DNA from: Pseudomonas fluorescens
Lineage (GTDB): Bacteria; Pseudomonadota; Gammaproteobacteria; Pseudomonadales; Pseudomonadaceae
NCBI RefSeq assembly: GCF_900636825.1
Contig: NZ_LR134318.1
Span: 1,211,501 to 1,275,500 of the forward strand
Reading direction: 5' to 3'
Length of the DNA stretch: 64,000 nucleotides
A program made the translations under genes and the position numbers. Below are positions 17,515 through 26,189 of the stretch, piece after piece (the stretch's first letter is position 1; every line of letters starts with the position of its first letter). The notes under the pieces are model-generated. The model had not been told where the DNA came from, did no database searches, and saw only the letters and a list, made by a program, of their open reading frames with translations.

Positions 17515-20019
17515 TCAAGCCAGACCGTCGAAGTGATTGCTACGCCTGGCTGCTATCAGAGTTCGTTCCTTGCGCCAAGCTATACCGGGCATCCAGGCAA
17601 TTTTTTCGTATGCTGGCGTCGTTGAATCAATATTAACCGCTAACGTTCCGATGAAACGGTTAAGTTGTAGTTGCTCTACGCCGTCAAGTAAAGAGTTTAA
17701 CCTGTTCAGGCTGTCTATGGCATTAACTTTGCTGCCATCTTTAGAGCAGTGTTCCAATACTTCAGTGAAATGTTTCCAGCTCCGTAAGTGCGAAAGGAGA
17801 AGAACTATTGCTCTTTCTTGATCCTCTGCCCATGACTCCACAAAGCTTTCAGTTAACAAGTGAAGCATGGGGCCGATTGTCTCGGGTGGCAGCATCTGCA
17901 ACGGTATGGTTTTTCTATTGATGCTAATCGATTGATTGCTCAGTAAGTATTTGGCGAGGCGTTGGGCTTCTTGTTTTGTGGCTTCGCGTCTTTTCCACCA
18001 TAACGACATTTTGCTGAAACCACCTTCAAACGCCTCTGTGACAGATTGTCCGGGGTTAGTTGCAATTTTAAATAGGCCCGTCGCCATGTATTGAAAAGCT
18101 TCTTTAGTTACTGCTAGCTGGTAATGAAAATCAGCCTTTGAGAGCGCATTGCAAAACACATAAATCAGATCGCCAATTTTCTCTAGGTCCACCGAGGTGC
18201 CAAACCCGCCCCCAGCGCCAGGACCAAATACCAAGCTGGCTTTACAATTGATCGCTAAACGATCCGCGTTGATCTCAATCCCGAAATCAAAACTAGCCCC
18301 AATACCCAGGGCCGCATTTCCTTCGGCCTTGATCTCGACCAGGCTCGACCAGTCCGTACTACCACTATCGTTCGCCTGTCCTGCGACGATCTTGCCGACC
18401 CCTTGCTTGGTCGAATCAAGCCATTTCAATGTTCCGGTGACAGTGCCTCCGCCTTGTACGCCGGCAAAGGCGTTGCCTTTCAGGCCCAGGCTGCCGCCGC
18501 GTTTTTTGTCGACGGCCATGTCGGGCGGGCTTAGCAGTGCTGTCGCACCAGATGCTTCGACTTCTTTGGGTTTGTATTGGGCTTTGACGCCGGCTTGACC
18601 TTGGGCAGTGGCGCCAGCGAAACACGATAGCTCGACCTTGCCGTCGAGGCGGAAGATGCCGATGTCGCTGACGACTTCTTTGCCTTCGGCGTTGCGGTAG
18701 GGCATGCGCACCACGTATCCGCCCTGATCGGGAAAGTAACTCTTAAGCGCAATCGAGCCTTCAGCCAGCGAGATGGCGGCGCTGGCTTTGACGCCGACTT
18801 CGACGTTGCCTTTGCCGGGTTCCCAGCTGTTGATCCCGGCGCTGGCCGTGGCGGCGAAGCGGAAGGCGTGGGCTTCGGCCGATACGGCGTATCGGGCCGA
18901 GTCGGCTTCGTTGGATGTCCACGAGCATTCTTTATGCAGGGCGTTGAGCAGGTTGTCGTCCTTGCTCGTCCAAGAGCTGAACTTAGCCTCAAGACTTCCC
19001 AGCGGGCTGGTTTTACGGCCATCGCTGACGGCGGTTCGAATGTCCTTTAGCAGATCCTTCGCTAGATTTTTATCAAGCGGTTTACCACGCATCACCGTGG
19101 TTGGCACTTTGACTCGCCAGGTGAGTACTTCTCGCGTGCGAACCGGAATGTAGTGGCGTCGGGTCGGGTCGCTGAAGGAGATGTACTCAACAACGGTAAT
19201 GCCAGTTTTGACCTGTTTGCCTTTCTGCGTCTCGGTGCCTTTGCCTTTGCCATGCTTGAGATCCGGTGCCGCACCGTTGGCACTCGTAGAGCTGTCGCCG
19301 GCTTCGGCTTTGCCTTGCGCGGCGATTCGCGTGCGCAGCGATTGGATCTCGGCGTTCAGTTCCGCGACTTTTTTCGCGCGAAGGCTTTCCCAGTTGGTTT
19401 CCAGGTAGTTGCCTTCAAAAGCCGGCTGCGGCGTGTAACGCTGGTACCAATCGCGGGCCTTTTGTACGGTCGCCAATTGGCCCTGTAAGTCTTCCTTTCG
19501 CTCGATGACAGCTTTCGGTTTTTCTACAGCCGGAGGCGAACGCTGCAGCAGACCGGCTTCTTCAGCTTTTGCGTTCCAGGCATCCTTGACGCAGCGTGTG
19601 CAGGTGCAGCTGGCTTGCGGATTCCTGGTTTTGGCGCATAGCTTGGCTTCGGTCGCCGTGGCGAGATTCTGGTGCAGCTCGTCCATGAGTTTTTTGACGA
19701 GGTCGGATTGCTTCTGTAGCTCTTTCGATTCTTTTTCCGTCAGCACGTAAAAGTGCTCGTCGCCTGTGATGTGGATGACATCGACCAATTCATCCTTGCA
19801 TTCAACTGGGCCTTTGACGACTGTGGTGCTCTTGTTCTCGGCGTGTTTCGGCGGCGGCAAAACCTTGGCGGCCGGCAGTTGCAACGTCCATCCAGCCTTT
19901 ATGTGATTGGGGTCGGTGATAATCGGATTCAGCGCTCGCAGATCTGCCACGGAGCATTTATTGGCGGCCGCAATGCTGCCAAGAGTGTCGCCGCTCTTAA
20001 CGGTGTAGGTGGTGCTCAT
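17515..20019 (-). CDS. LysM-domain putative type VI secretion effector
   Basis: An 834-residue protein, the last gene of the vgrG-adaptor-effector operon. Residues about 5-50 form a LysM domain ([20 protein letters not shown]...LNP). Next come a helical, charged region with a CTCTRC cysteine cluster (about 130-145) and a Lys/Gly-rich linker (about 255-275). A Gly/Ala-rich beta-looking region (about 370-616, for example [15 protein letters not shown]) follows. The last ~218 residues begin at [12 protein letters not shown]; they are encoded by clearly more AT-rich DNA and match no family I recognise. Position after vgrG and a DUF4123 adaptor is the hallmark of a VgrG-delivered effector. Toxicity of the C-terminus is inferred. 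It starts 19 bases after the adaptor stop. Confidence 0.75.
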   Translation of the reverse strand: MSTTYTVKSGDTLGSIAAANKCSVADLRALNPIITDPNHIKAGWTLQLPAAKVLPPPKHAENKSTTVVKGPVECKDELVDVIHITGDEHFYVLTEKESKELQKQSDLVKKLMDELHQNLATATEAKLCAKTRNPQASCTCTRCVKDAWNAKAEEAGLLQRSPPAVEKPKAVIERKEDLQGQLATVQKARDWYQRYTPQPAFEGNYLETNWESLRAKKVAELNAEIQSLRTRIAAQGKAEAGDSSTSANGAAPDLKHGKGKGTETQKGKQVKTGITVVEYISFSDPTRRHYIPVRTREVLTWRVKVPTTVMRGKPLDKNLAKDLLKDIRTAVSDGRKTSPLGSLEAKFSSWTSKDDNLLNALHKECSWTSNEADSARYAVSAEAHAFRFAATASAGINSWEPGKGNVEVGVKASAAISLAEGSIALKSYFPDQGGYVVRMPYRNAEGKEVVSDIGIFRLDGKVELSCFAGATAQGQAGVKAQYKPKEVEASGATALLSPPDMAVDKKRGGSLGLKGNAFAGVQGGGTVTGTLKWLDSTKQGVGKIVAGQANDSGSTDWSSLVEIKAEGNAALGIGASFDFGIEINADRLAINCKASLVFGPGAGGGFGTSVDLEKIGDLIYVFCNALSKADFHYQLAVTKEAFQYMATGLFKIATNPGQSVTEAFEGGFSKMSLWWKRREATKQEAQRLAKYLLSNQSISINRKTIPLQMLPPETIGPMLHLLTESFVESWAEDQERAIVLLLSHLRSWKHFTEVLEHCSKDGSKVNAIDSLNRLNSLLDGVEQLQLNRFIGTLAVNIDSTTPAYEKIAWMPGIAWRKERTLIAARRSNHFDGLA

Positions 20020-20038
20020 TGCTCATCGTCCTTGTGAT

Positions 20039-20872
20039 TCACAGGCTTTCCAGTTGAGTCAGCTTGTCGCCCAGCGCTACGTCATCACGCGCGAGCAGGT
20101 CGCCGGCCGGCTTGTGTTCCCAGAAACGGTCGCCACGCTGGATAGACACGCGAAGCCAGCGCTCCTGATCGGCCATTTGCTCGTAGCCCTTATCTTTCGC
20201 AGCTCTTAGCTGGCGATGAACGAACTCGACGCTGTCATCCGTGGGCAGAACCTCGCGGTAATCTTCCGCGAAGCGAGTCGCGATGACTCTGAGCCGGCCC
20301 TGTTCGATCAATGCCTGACGTTCTTCGCCCAGGTAAAGCCATGCCGGTGGCTGGTTAGAGGTTGGCGGGCTATGAGGAGGCTTTGCGTAGACGCGCCAGC
20401 CAATCTCGTTACGCCATGCCAGCGCGCTGAACGGGCCCATAAACTGCAACTTTTCTGATTCGTCCAGCGAAAGCAGCAACGGTTCGAGCCAGCGAGGATC
20501 GAAGAAACGCATCATATGTTGCGGTTCTTCATCGGTGCGCACGGTTAGCAGGCTCCGCCAGTGTTCCACGCCCTGATCCAGCAACGCAGGGTCGCTTAAC
20601 CAGGCGACGCAACCAGCATCAGACTGCTCCAGTAAAGCGCTGGCGTAGGGGGCTACCGTTTGCTTTTGCGGATACAGAACGACGTATGGACCTGCTGATT
20701 GCAAGTCTGCGTAGGGCGTGTTGGTGAATAGCGGAAGGCAGCTGGGCCGGAACTGTTCGTCACTCTGGAACAACTGACTGAGCAGATCCGCATCAAAGCT
20801 TCGATCAAGGATCAGGCACATTGCGCCTGTCGTCGCGGACTGTTTGAAAGGCGATTCAATACATTTAATCAT
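20039..20872 (-). CDS. DUF4123 effector-loading adaptor (Tap/TEC type)
   Basis: A 277-residue DUF4123 protein. Members of this family bind a cognate effector and mount it on the VgrG tip without being secreted. The start is taken as ATG 20872 (MIKCIESPFKQS), whose ATG overlaps the vgrG TGA by four bases, implying translational coupling. Typical features are an N-terminal CLILDRSFDADLLSQLF segment, YVVLYPQK, and the central RFFDPRWLEPLLLSLDE motif, close to the RYYDPRV pattern of the family. It links the upstream VgrG with the downstream LysM protein. Confidence 0.88.
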   Translation of the reverse strand: MIKCIESPFKQSATTGAMCLILDRSFDADLLSQLFQSDEQFRPSCLPLFTNTPYADLQSAGPYVVLYPQKQTVAPYASALLEQSDAGCVAWLSDPALLDQGVEHWRSLLTVRTDEEPQHMMRFFDPRWLEPLLLSLDESEKLQFMGPFSALAWRNEIGWRVYAKPPHSPPTSNQPPAWLYLGEERQALIEQGRLRVIATRFAEDYREVLPTDDSVEFVHRQLRAAKDKGYEQMADQERWLRVSIQRGDRFWEHKPAGDLLARDDVALGDKLTQLESL

Positions 20873-22944
20873 GCCGACGCACCGGGTTGGTGGATCGGGC
20901 AATGACCGCTCGCATCCAGATGACATGACGGAGTGGGCAGCAAGACGCCCGCCTTGGATTGAGCCTTGAACGAACCGAGAGAAGGTTTCACTACCTGACC
21001 CGCCTTGTCGGCATCCGCCTGTTTCAGCACGCCCGGCATCAACGGCGCAGCCCCAGTCCCACTGCCCGGACTACCACCGGAATTCATGTTAATCACCGGC
21101 CCGCTCATGGTCACGCCGCCGGCGTCGATCTTGATGAAGCTGCCACCGCCGACCAGCGTGAGTTTGGCACCAGCTTCCATCACCACTTTCATGCCGCTGC
21201 TCAGGTGGATTTCCTGGCCGGCATCGATGAACTGGCCGGTGCCGATCTTGATGTGCTGGTTGACGCCCACGGTGAGGTGGTCGTTGGCGCGGGTTTCGAC
21301 TTTGCGGTCGGCATAGACGGTGTGGTGTTCTTCGGCTTTGAATTCGGTGTAGCTGTTCTTTTCGACGGTGTCGTGGCGTTCGTTGCCGACGCGGATTTTC
21401 TGGTCGTGTTCGATGTTTTCGTCCCAGTCGCGCTGGGCGTGCAGGTAGATCTGCTCCTGGCCTTTTTTGTCTTCGATGCGCAGTTCGTTGTAGCCGCCAC
21501 CGCCCGTGGAGCTGAGGGTCTTGAAGGTGCTGCGGGTCTTGTTCGCCGGCAGTGGATAGGGGACGGTGTTTTCCTTGTGGTACAGGCATCCGCTGATCAG
21601 CGGTTGATCGGGGTCGCCTTCAAGGAAGGTGACCAGCACTTCCATGCCGATGCGCGGGATGGCGATGCCGCCGTACTGGGCGCCGGCCCAGGCGCTGGAG
21701 ACGCGTAGCCAGCAGCTGGTTTTGTCGTCGGCCTGGCCTTCGCGGTCCCAGTGGAACTGCACTTTGACGCGGCCGTATTCGTCGCAGTGGATTTCTTCAC
21801 CTTTCGGGCCGGTGACTACGGCGCTCTGGCTGCCGAGGATGCGCGGTTTCGGGTGGCGCAGGGGCGGGCGGTTGGGCACGTCCCACGGCGTGGCCTGGAA
21901 ACGGTTGCGGTAGCCCTGATGGAAATCGTCTTTCAGCGCGGTGGTGTCACTGGTCACCGACTCCTCGAGCACTTGCGGCTGCTTGCCTTCATGCAGAACC
22001 TCGGTGAGCAGCCAGAGGTCGTTCCACTTGGCTTTCGGGTGTTCGGTGAGAGCGAGGAAATGGCCGCTGACCAGCAGTGGCTGATCGCTTTTGCCTTCGG
22101 CCAGTTGGAAGTCGCTGCGGTGGCGTTCGAGGGCGCGTTTGGCCAAATGCTTGCCGCGCTCGCGGTCGATGAAACGGCCCGGGTAATCGTAGTCTTCGAG
22201 GTCGGGCAGGGCGTCGCCACGGTTTTCGCTTTCCAGGGTCAGGCGCGGTTTTTCGAAGTCGTAGTCGCGGCGCGTGGTGCGGCTGGTGCGGGTTTCCAGG
22301 CGCAGGTCGAAGCGCTTGATCACCGGGTTGCTGGCGACCATGCCGGAGTCTTGCTGATAGGGCACAGGCGCCAGTTTCGGGAACACCGTCTGGTCATCGC
22401 CGAACACCAGTTTGTGCGCCGTAGCGCTGTGCTGGAAGTGGAAGTGAATGCCTTCCTCTTCGCATAGGCGCTGGATGAAATGCAGATCCGACTCGTCGTA
22501 TTGCACGCAATAAATGCGCTCGGGATAGATCGAGCCGGTCTTGAATTCATAAGCGTTGCTTTGAATGCCGTGCTCTTCCAGCACCATGCCGATGATTTTC
22601 GGCACGCTGAGGTTCTGGAAGATGCGCTGGTTGATGCGGTGCGCGAGATAAGCCAGTTGCGGACGCAACGTCACCGAATAACGGGTCAGGCGTTTGCCCG
22701 AATCGCCTTGCGCGGCGCGGTAGATCTGGCCATGAATGCCGCTGCCGTCGGGCGACAGTTGCAGGAAGGCCGGTTTGTGCAGCAGGGTTTCGAGGTCCAG
22801 CGACGGCTGCTCACTGACCAGCTCCACCTCAAACACAAAAGGCTGGCTGATGGCTTCCCGACCGGTGAGGGTAAACACCTGGAAATCGGCGGAAAGACCT
22901 TCGATGGTCAGGGCAAAGTGGGTTTCATTGGCCGGCGCGAACAT
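20869..22944 (-). CDS. vgrG: type VI secretion tip protein VgrG (TssI)
   Basis: A 691-residue spike protein. The gp27-like base is residues about 1-380 (FALTIEGLSADFQVFTLTGREAISQPFVFEVELVS; YCVQYDESDLHFIQRLCEEEGIHFHF). The gp5-like OB domain is at about 390-470 (DEYGRVKVQFHWDREG; SSAWAGAQYGGIAIPRIGME). The C-terminal gp5-type beta-helix repeats are at about 520-625, ending in GGVTMSGPVINMNSGG. A ~60-residue tail with SCHLDASGHCPIHQ follows. There is no enzymatic extension, so toxicity should come from cargo. It trails hcp by 90 bases. No tssA-M structural genes are in the window, so this is an orphan island dependent on a T6SS elsewhere. Confidence 0.96.
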   Translation of the reverse strand: MFAPANETHFALTIEGLSADFQVFTLTGREAISQPFVFEVELVSEQPSLDLETLLHKPAFLQLSPDGSGIHGQIYRAAQGDSGKRLTRYSVTLRPQLAYLAHRINQRIFQNLSVPKIIGMVLEEHGIQSNAYEFKTGSIYPERIYCVQYDESDLHFIQRLCEEEGIHFHFQHSATAHKLVFGDDQTVFPKLAPVPYQQDSGMVASNPVIKRFDLRLETRTSRTTRRDYDFEKPRLTLESENRGDALPDLEDYDYPGRFIDRERGKHLAKRALERHRSDFQLAEGKSDQPLLVSGHFLALTEHPKAKWNDLWLLTEVLHEGKQPQVLEESVTSDTTALKDDFHQGYRNRFQATPWDVPNRPPLRHPKPRILGSQSAVVTGPKGEEIHCDEYGRVKVQFHWDREGQADDKTSCWLRVSSAWAGAQYGGIAIPRIGMEVLVTFLEGDPDQPLISGCLYHKENTVPYPLPANKTRSTFKTLSSTGGGGYNELRIEDKKGQEQIYLHAQRDWDENIEHDQKIRVGNERHDTVEKNSYTEFKAEEHHTVYADRKVETRANDHLTVGVNQHIKIGTGQFIDAGQEIHLSSGMKVVMEAGAKLTLVGGGSFIKIDAGGVTMSGPVINMNSGGSPGSGTGAAPLMPGVLKQADADKAGQVVKPSLGSFKAQSKAGVLLPTPSCHLDASGHCPIHQPGASA

Positions 22945-23034
22945 CCCTTGTTCCTCGTGCTGTCACAAAATCTGGAGTTGCGAAAACAACATCGACCAGC
23001 AGGGCTGGCCGATGCGTGTAACGATCAGCCGTAA

Positions 23035-23550
23035 TTAAACGACTGGAGCACGCCAGTCATCGGAACCCGAAGTACCGGATACTTCGTGGGTCCAGGTGAT
23101 TTTGCGGTAGGTGAACTGCACTTCTTCCAGATGGGTGAAGTGCGCGTTGCCTGGATCCTGGCAGTTGTGCATTTTGTTGTTGATGGCGACGATGATCGCG
23201 TCTTCCAGTTTGGTGGTGTAGTAGTGCTCTTGGGTGCCTTGGGCCGAAGTGCGGTACCACTGGATAACGATTTCGCTCATGCGCTCGCCGGAAGTCAGTG
23301 CTGCTTGCAGCAGTGGCGAAGCCTTGTCGTAGACCTTGGTGATCACAACTGGCTTGTGTACGCGCTGACCGGTTGGCTGACCGGATTGCGGGTCACGCGG
23401 GATGATCACGTCGTGGGTGAAAGCCTGAACCATGACCTGGTCTTCGTGGCCTTCCTGGTAGGTGTTGCCAACGGAGTCGGCGGTGAATGCGCCTGCAGTG
23501 ATCAGGCCTTGTTTTTCGCCGGTAACCGACATGTACGCTGGTGTTGCCAT
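23035..23550 (-). CDS. hcp: type VI secretion tube protein Hcp (TssD)
   Basis: A 171-residue Hcp, which stacks as hexameric rings to form the secreted inner tube. ATPAYMSVTGEKQGLITAGA, the EDQVMVQAFTHDVIIPRD loop and the terminal VQFTYRKITWTHEVSGTSGSDDW are characteristic of the HcpA/B/C type of Pseudomonas. Start ATG 23550 follows AAGGAGAGC. It is the first gene of the operon with vgrG, the adaptor and the effector. A sigma-54-like element lies about 70 bases upstream. Confidence 0.96.
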   Translation of the reverse strand: MATPAYMSVTGEKQGLITAGAFTADSVGNTYQEGHEDQVMVQAFTHDVIIPRDPQSGQPTGQRVHKPVVITKVYDKASPLLQAALTSGERMSEIVIQWYRTSAQGTQEHYYTTKLEDAIIVAINNKMHNCQDPGNAHFTHLEEVQFTYRKITWTHEVSGTSGSDDWRAPVV

Positions 23551-23620
23551 GGGGTGCTCTCCTTGCGGATAAAGTTAGGGTGCCCGGGAGGCGATATCGC
23601 CCGGTGGGTGGCTGACTGTT

Positions 23621-23636
23621 ATCAAGGAGCGTGCCA
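23621..23636 (-). promoter_or_regulatory. sigma-54-like -24/-12 promoter of hcp
   Basis: On the minus strand the sequence reads TGGCACGCTCCTTGAT, which matches TGGCACG-N4-TTGC(A/T) except that the -12 GC is GA. It predicts a leader of about 60 bases before the hcp ATG. RpoN dependence of hcp/vgrG genes is established in other pseudomonads. The -12 mismatch lowers confidence. Confidence 0.5.
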
Positions 23637-23722
23637 GGTTTTGTGAAGTGTCCGGTGGCTGGGGGCGAAAGGCTCGTTTGCGGCTATTGGCGGCGATTCT
23701 CAGCGCGCCGAACGGAAGAAAG

Positions 23723-23845
23723 TGCGCAAGAAGTTGCGCAGTGGTGCGCAACTTCTTGCGCACTTGGCTGTGGGCCTTGCACGGCGTGGTCTGCAGAGGA
23801 TTTGCCCCGTGAAATATTACGGCCTACTGCGCAACTTCTTGCGCA
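23723..23845. promoter_or_regulatory. three copies of an 18-bp palindromic motif, candidate activator sites
   Basis: TGCGCAAGAAGTTGCGCA at 23723-23740, its exact reverse complement TGCGCAACTTCTTGCGCA at 23745-23762, and the latter again at 23828-23845. Each is itself an interrupted palindrome, TGCGCAA-N4-TTGCGCA. They stand about 85-225 bases upstream of the sigma-54-like element, the distance typical of enhancer-protein sites. The rest of 23551-24030 holds one REP-like arm (about 23877-23904) and no gene. Confidence 0.5.
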
Positions 23846-23991
23846 GTTGGGTATTTTTCGCGACCACGGTATCTGCTTCGCGAGCAGGCTCACTCCCACA
23901 AGGGATTTGAGTATGGCCGCAGAACTCGCTCCCACGGTGACGCGGCGCGGACGGTTAGAAAGCGTCTTATAAATGAAACACCGCGCTCGGC

Positions 23992-23997
23992 TATACT
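23992..23997 (+). promoter_or_regulatory. possible -10 element upstream of wspA
   Basis: TATACT lies 33 bases before the wspA GTG. No good -35 hexamer is visible at the right spacing, so this is only a candidate. Confidence 0.3.
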
Positions 23998-24030
23998 CCC
24001 CGCATTTCGATCAGGCACCGAGGAATCACT

Positions 24031-25653
24031 GTGAAGAACTGGACGTTGCGCCAACGCATTTTGGCGAGCTTTGCGGTGATTATCGCCATCATGTTGTTGA
24101 TGGTCGTCGTTTCGTATTCACGCCTGTTGAAAATTGAGACCAGCGAAAACAGCGTGCGCGACGATGCGATTCCCGGCGTCTATTACAGCTCGATGATTCG
24201 TAGCGCGTGGGTCGACAGCTATTTGCACACCCAGGAATTGCTCGGGCTGAAGGAAGGTCAGGGCTTTTCCAGTGAAGACGCGGCGAACTACAAGGCGTTC
24301 GAGGCGCGTCTGCAGGAGCAGATGGCCAATTATCGCAAGACCATGGCCACCGAAGAGGACCGCACCGAGTTTGCTGCGTTCGAGAAGTACCACGACGCGT
24401 ACCTGCAGATTCAGAACGCGGTGCTGGATCTGCGCGCGCGCAACCTGGACGCTGACGCCGTGCAGATGTTCAACGACAAGCTCACCCCCGCCTGGTTTGC
24501 GGGGCGCATGAAGCTCAATGACATCATTGGCGAAAATAAAACAGTCGCTGATCAGGCGATGAGCAATATCGACGATGCCGTAGCGGCCGCGAAGGTCAGC
24601 ATGTTCATATCCCTGGTGGTCGCCGTCTTCGCCGCCGGGCTGTGCGGTCTGTTGTTGATGCGCGCAATCATGGCACCGATGAATCGCATCGTGCAGATCC
24701 TCGACACCATGCGCACCGGCGACCTCAGTTCGCGCTTGAATCTGGAGCGCAAGGACGAATTCGGCGCCGTTGAAACCGGCTTCAACGACATGATGACCGA
24801 GCTGACCGCGCTGGTCTCTCAGGCCCAGCGCTCGTCGGTGCAGGTGACCACCTCGGTGACCGAAATCGCCGCCACCTCCAAGCAGCAACAAGCCACCGCC
24901 ACCGAAACCGCAGCGACCACCACCGAGATCGGCGCGACGTCTCGTGAGATCGCCGCCACTTCGCGCGATCTGGTACGCACCATGACCGAAGTATCCACCG
25001 CCGCGGACCAGGCTTCGGTACTCGCCGGCTCCGGCCAGCAAGGCCTGGCGCGTATGGAAGACACCATGCATTCGGTAATGGGCGCGGCGGATCTGGTCAA
25101 CGCCAAACTGGCAATCCTCAACGAGAAGGCCGGCAACATCAATCAGGTAGTGGTGACCATCGTCAAAGTCGCCGACCAGACCAATCTGCTGTCGCTCAAC
25201 GCTGCGATCGAGGCCGAGAAGGCCGGTGAGTACGGTCGCGGTTTCGCCGTGGTCGCCACCGAAGTGCGACGTCTGGCGGACCAGACCGCCGTCGCCACCT
25301 ATGACATTGAACAAATGGTTCGCGAGATCCAATCCGCCGTCTCGGCGGGGGTGATGGGCATGGACAAGTTCTCTGAGGAAGTGCGCCGTGGCATGTCCGA
25401 AGTGCAGCAAGTCGGCGAGCAGTTGTCGCAGATCATTCATCAGGTGCAGGCGCTGGCGCCGCGCGTGTTGATGGTCAACGAAGGCATGCAGGCCCAGGCC
25501 ACTGGCGCCGAGCAGATCAACCACGCACTGGTGCAATTGGGCGATGCCAGCAGTCAGACTGTCGAGTCGTTGCGTCAGGCCAGTTTCGCCATCGACGAAT
25601 TGAGCCAGGTGGCCGTCGGGCTGCGCAGTGGCGTGTCGCGATTCAAAGTCTGA
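24031..25653 (+). CDS. wspA: WspA, membrane chemoreceptor of the surface-sensing Wsp pathway
   Basis: A 540-residue methyl-accepting receptor that starts the Wsp signal, which responds to surface contact or envelope stress. It begins with GTG at 24031. TM1 is about residues 10-30 and TM2 about 190-212, enclosing a periplasmic helical sensor domain. A HAMP domain follows (about 212-265, ending in RLNLERKDEFG), then a cytoplasmic coiled coil. The signalling tip is ADQTNLLSLNAAIEAEKAGEYGRGFAVVATEVRRLAD (split here from a continuous stretch, about 385-420). The stop overlaps the wspB start (TGATG), so translation is coupled. Confidence 0.95.
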   Translation: MKNWTLRQRILASFAVIIAIMLLMVVVSYSRLLKIETSENSVRDDAIPGVYYSSMIRSAWVDSYLHTQELLGLKEGQGFSSEDAANYKAFEARLQEQMANYRKTMATEEDRTEFAAFEKYHDAYLQIQNAVLDLRARNLDADAVQMFNDKLTPAWFAGRMKLNDIIGENKTVADQAMSNIDDAVAAAKVSMFISLVVAVFAAGLCGLLLMRAIMAPMNRIVQILDTMRTGDLSSRLNLERKDEFGAVETGFNDMMTELTALVSQAQRSSVQVTTSVTEIAATSKQQQATATETAATTTEIGATSREIAATSRDLVRTMTEVSTAADQASVLAGSGQQGLARMEDTMHSVMGAADLVNAKLAILNEKAGNINQVVVTIVKVADQTNLLSLNAAIEAEKAGEYGRGFAVVATEVRRLADQTAVATYDIEQMVREIQSAVSAGVMGMDKFSEEVRRGMSEVQQVGEQLSQIIHQVQALAPRVLMVNEGMQAQATGAEQINHALVQLGDASSQTVESLRQASFAIDELSQVAVGLRSGVSRFKV

Positions 25654-26189
25654 TGAGCGAACTCATCGCCAAACGTGGCGCTGCGCCAGTGGCAAAGCAG
25701 GCGTTGTTCCTGTTGTTTCGCATCGGCAGCGAGCGTTACGCCTTGCGCGCCACTGAAGTGGCGGAGGTACTGCCGCGCCTGCCATTGAAACCGGTGGCGC
25801 AGACGCCGCAATGGGTGGCCGGGGTGTTCGCCTATCGCGGCGCGGTAGTGCCGGTGATCGATCTCAGCGCGCTGACTTTTGCCCAGCCCGCCGAGGCGCG
25901 TACCAGCACGCGCCTGGTGCTGGTCAACTACCATCCCGATGAAACACGGCCGGCGCGATGGCTGGGACTGGTTCTGGAACAGGCCACCGATACGCTGCGC
26001 TGCCAACCGCAGGAGTTTCAGCCCTACGGCCTGGATAACCGCGAGGCGCCGTACCTGGGCCCGGTCCGCGAAGATGCCCAAGGCCTGGTGCAATGGGTGC
26101 GGGTCAATGACTTGCTCGATGATGCTGTGCGCGCGTTGCTGTTCCCCGATCCGCCGCTGGATCCGGCGCAGCTTGAGGCGCAGCCATGA
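25653..26189 (+). CDS. wspB: WspB, CheW-like coupling protein
   Basis: A 178-residue CheW-domain protein that joins receptor WspA to the kinase WspE. The CheW fold is seen as LFLLFRIGSERYALRATEVAEVLPRLP at residues about 18-45 (two overlapping motifs), with the typical GVFAYRGAVVPVIDLSAL (about 60-77). Its first base overlaps the wspA stop, and its last four overlap wspC. Confidence 0.94.
   Translation: MSELIAKRGAAPVAKQALFLLFRIGSERYALRATEVAEVLPRLPLKPVAQTPQWVAGVFAYRGAVVPVIDLSALTFAQPAEARTSTRLVLVNYHPDETRPARWLGLVLEQATDTLRCQPQEFQPYGLDNREAPYLGPVREDAQGLVQWVRVNDLLDDAVRALLFPDPPLDPAQLEAQP

Noticed and set aside
23551..24030. Possible CRISPR-like array from the repeated TGCGCAACTTCTTGCGCA
   Set aside because: Only three copies, irregular spacing (4 and 65 bases between copies), mixed orientation; better read as protein-binding sites.
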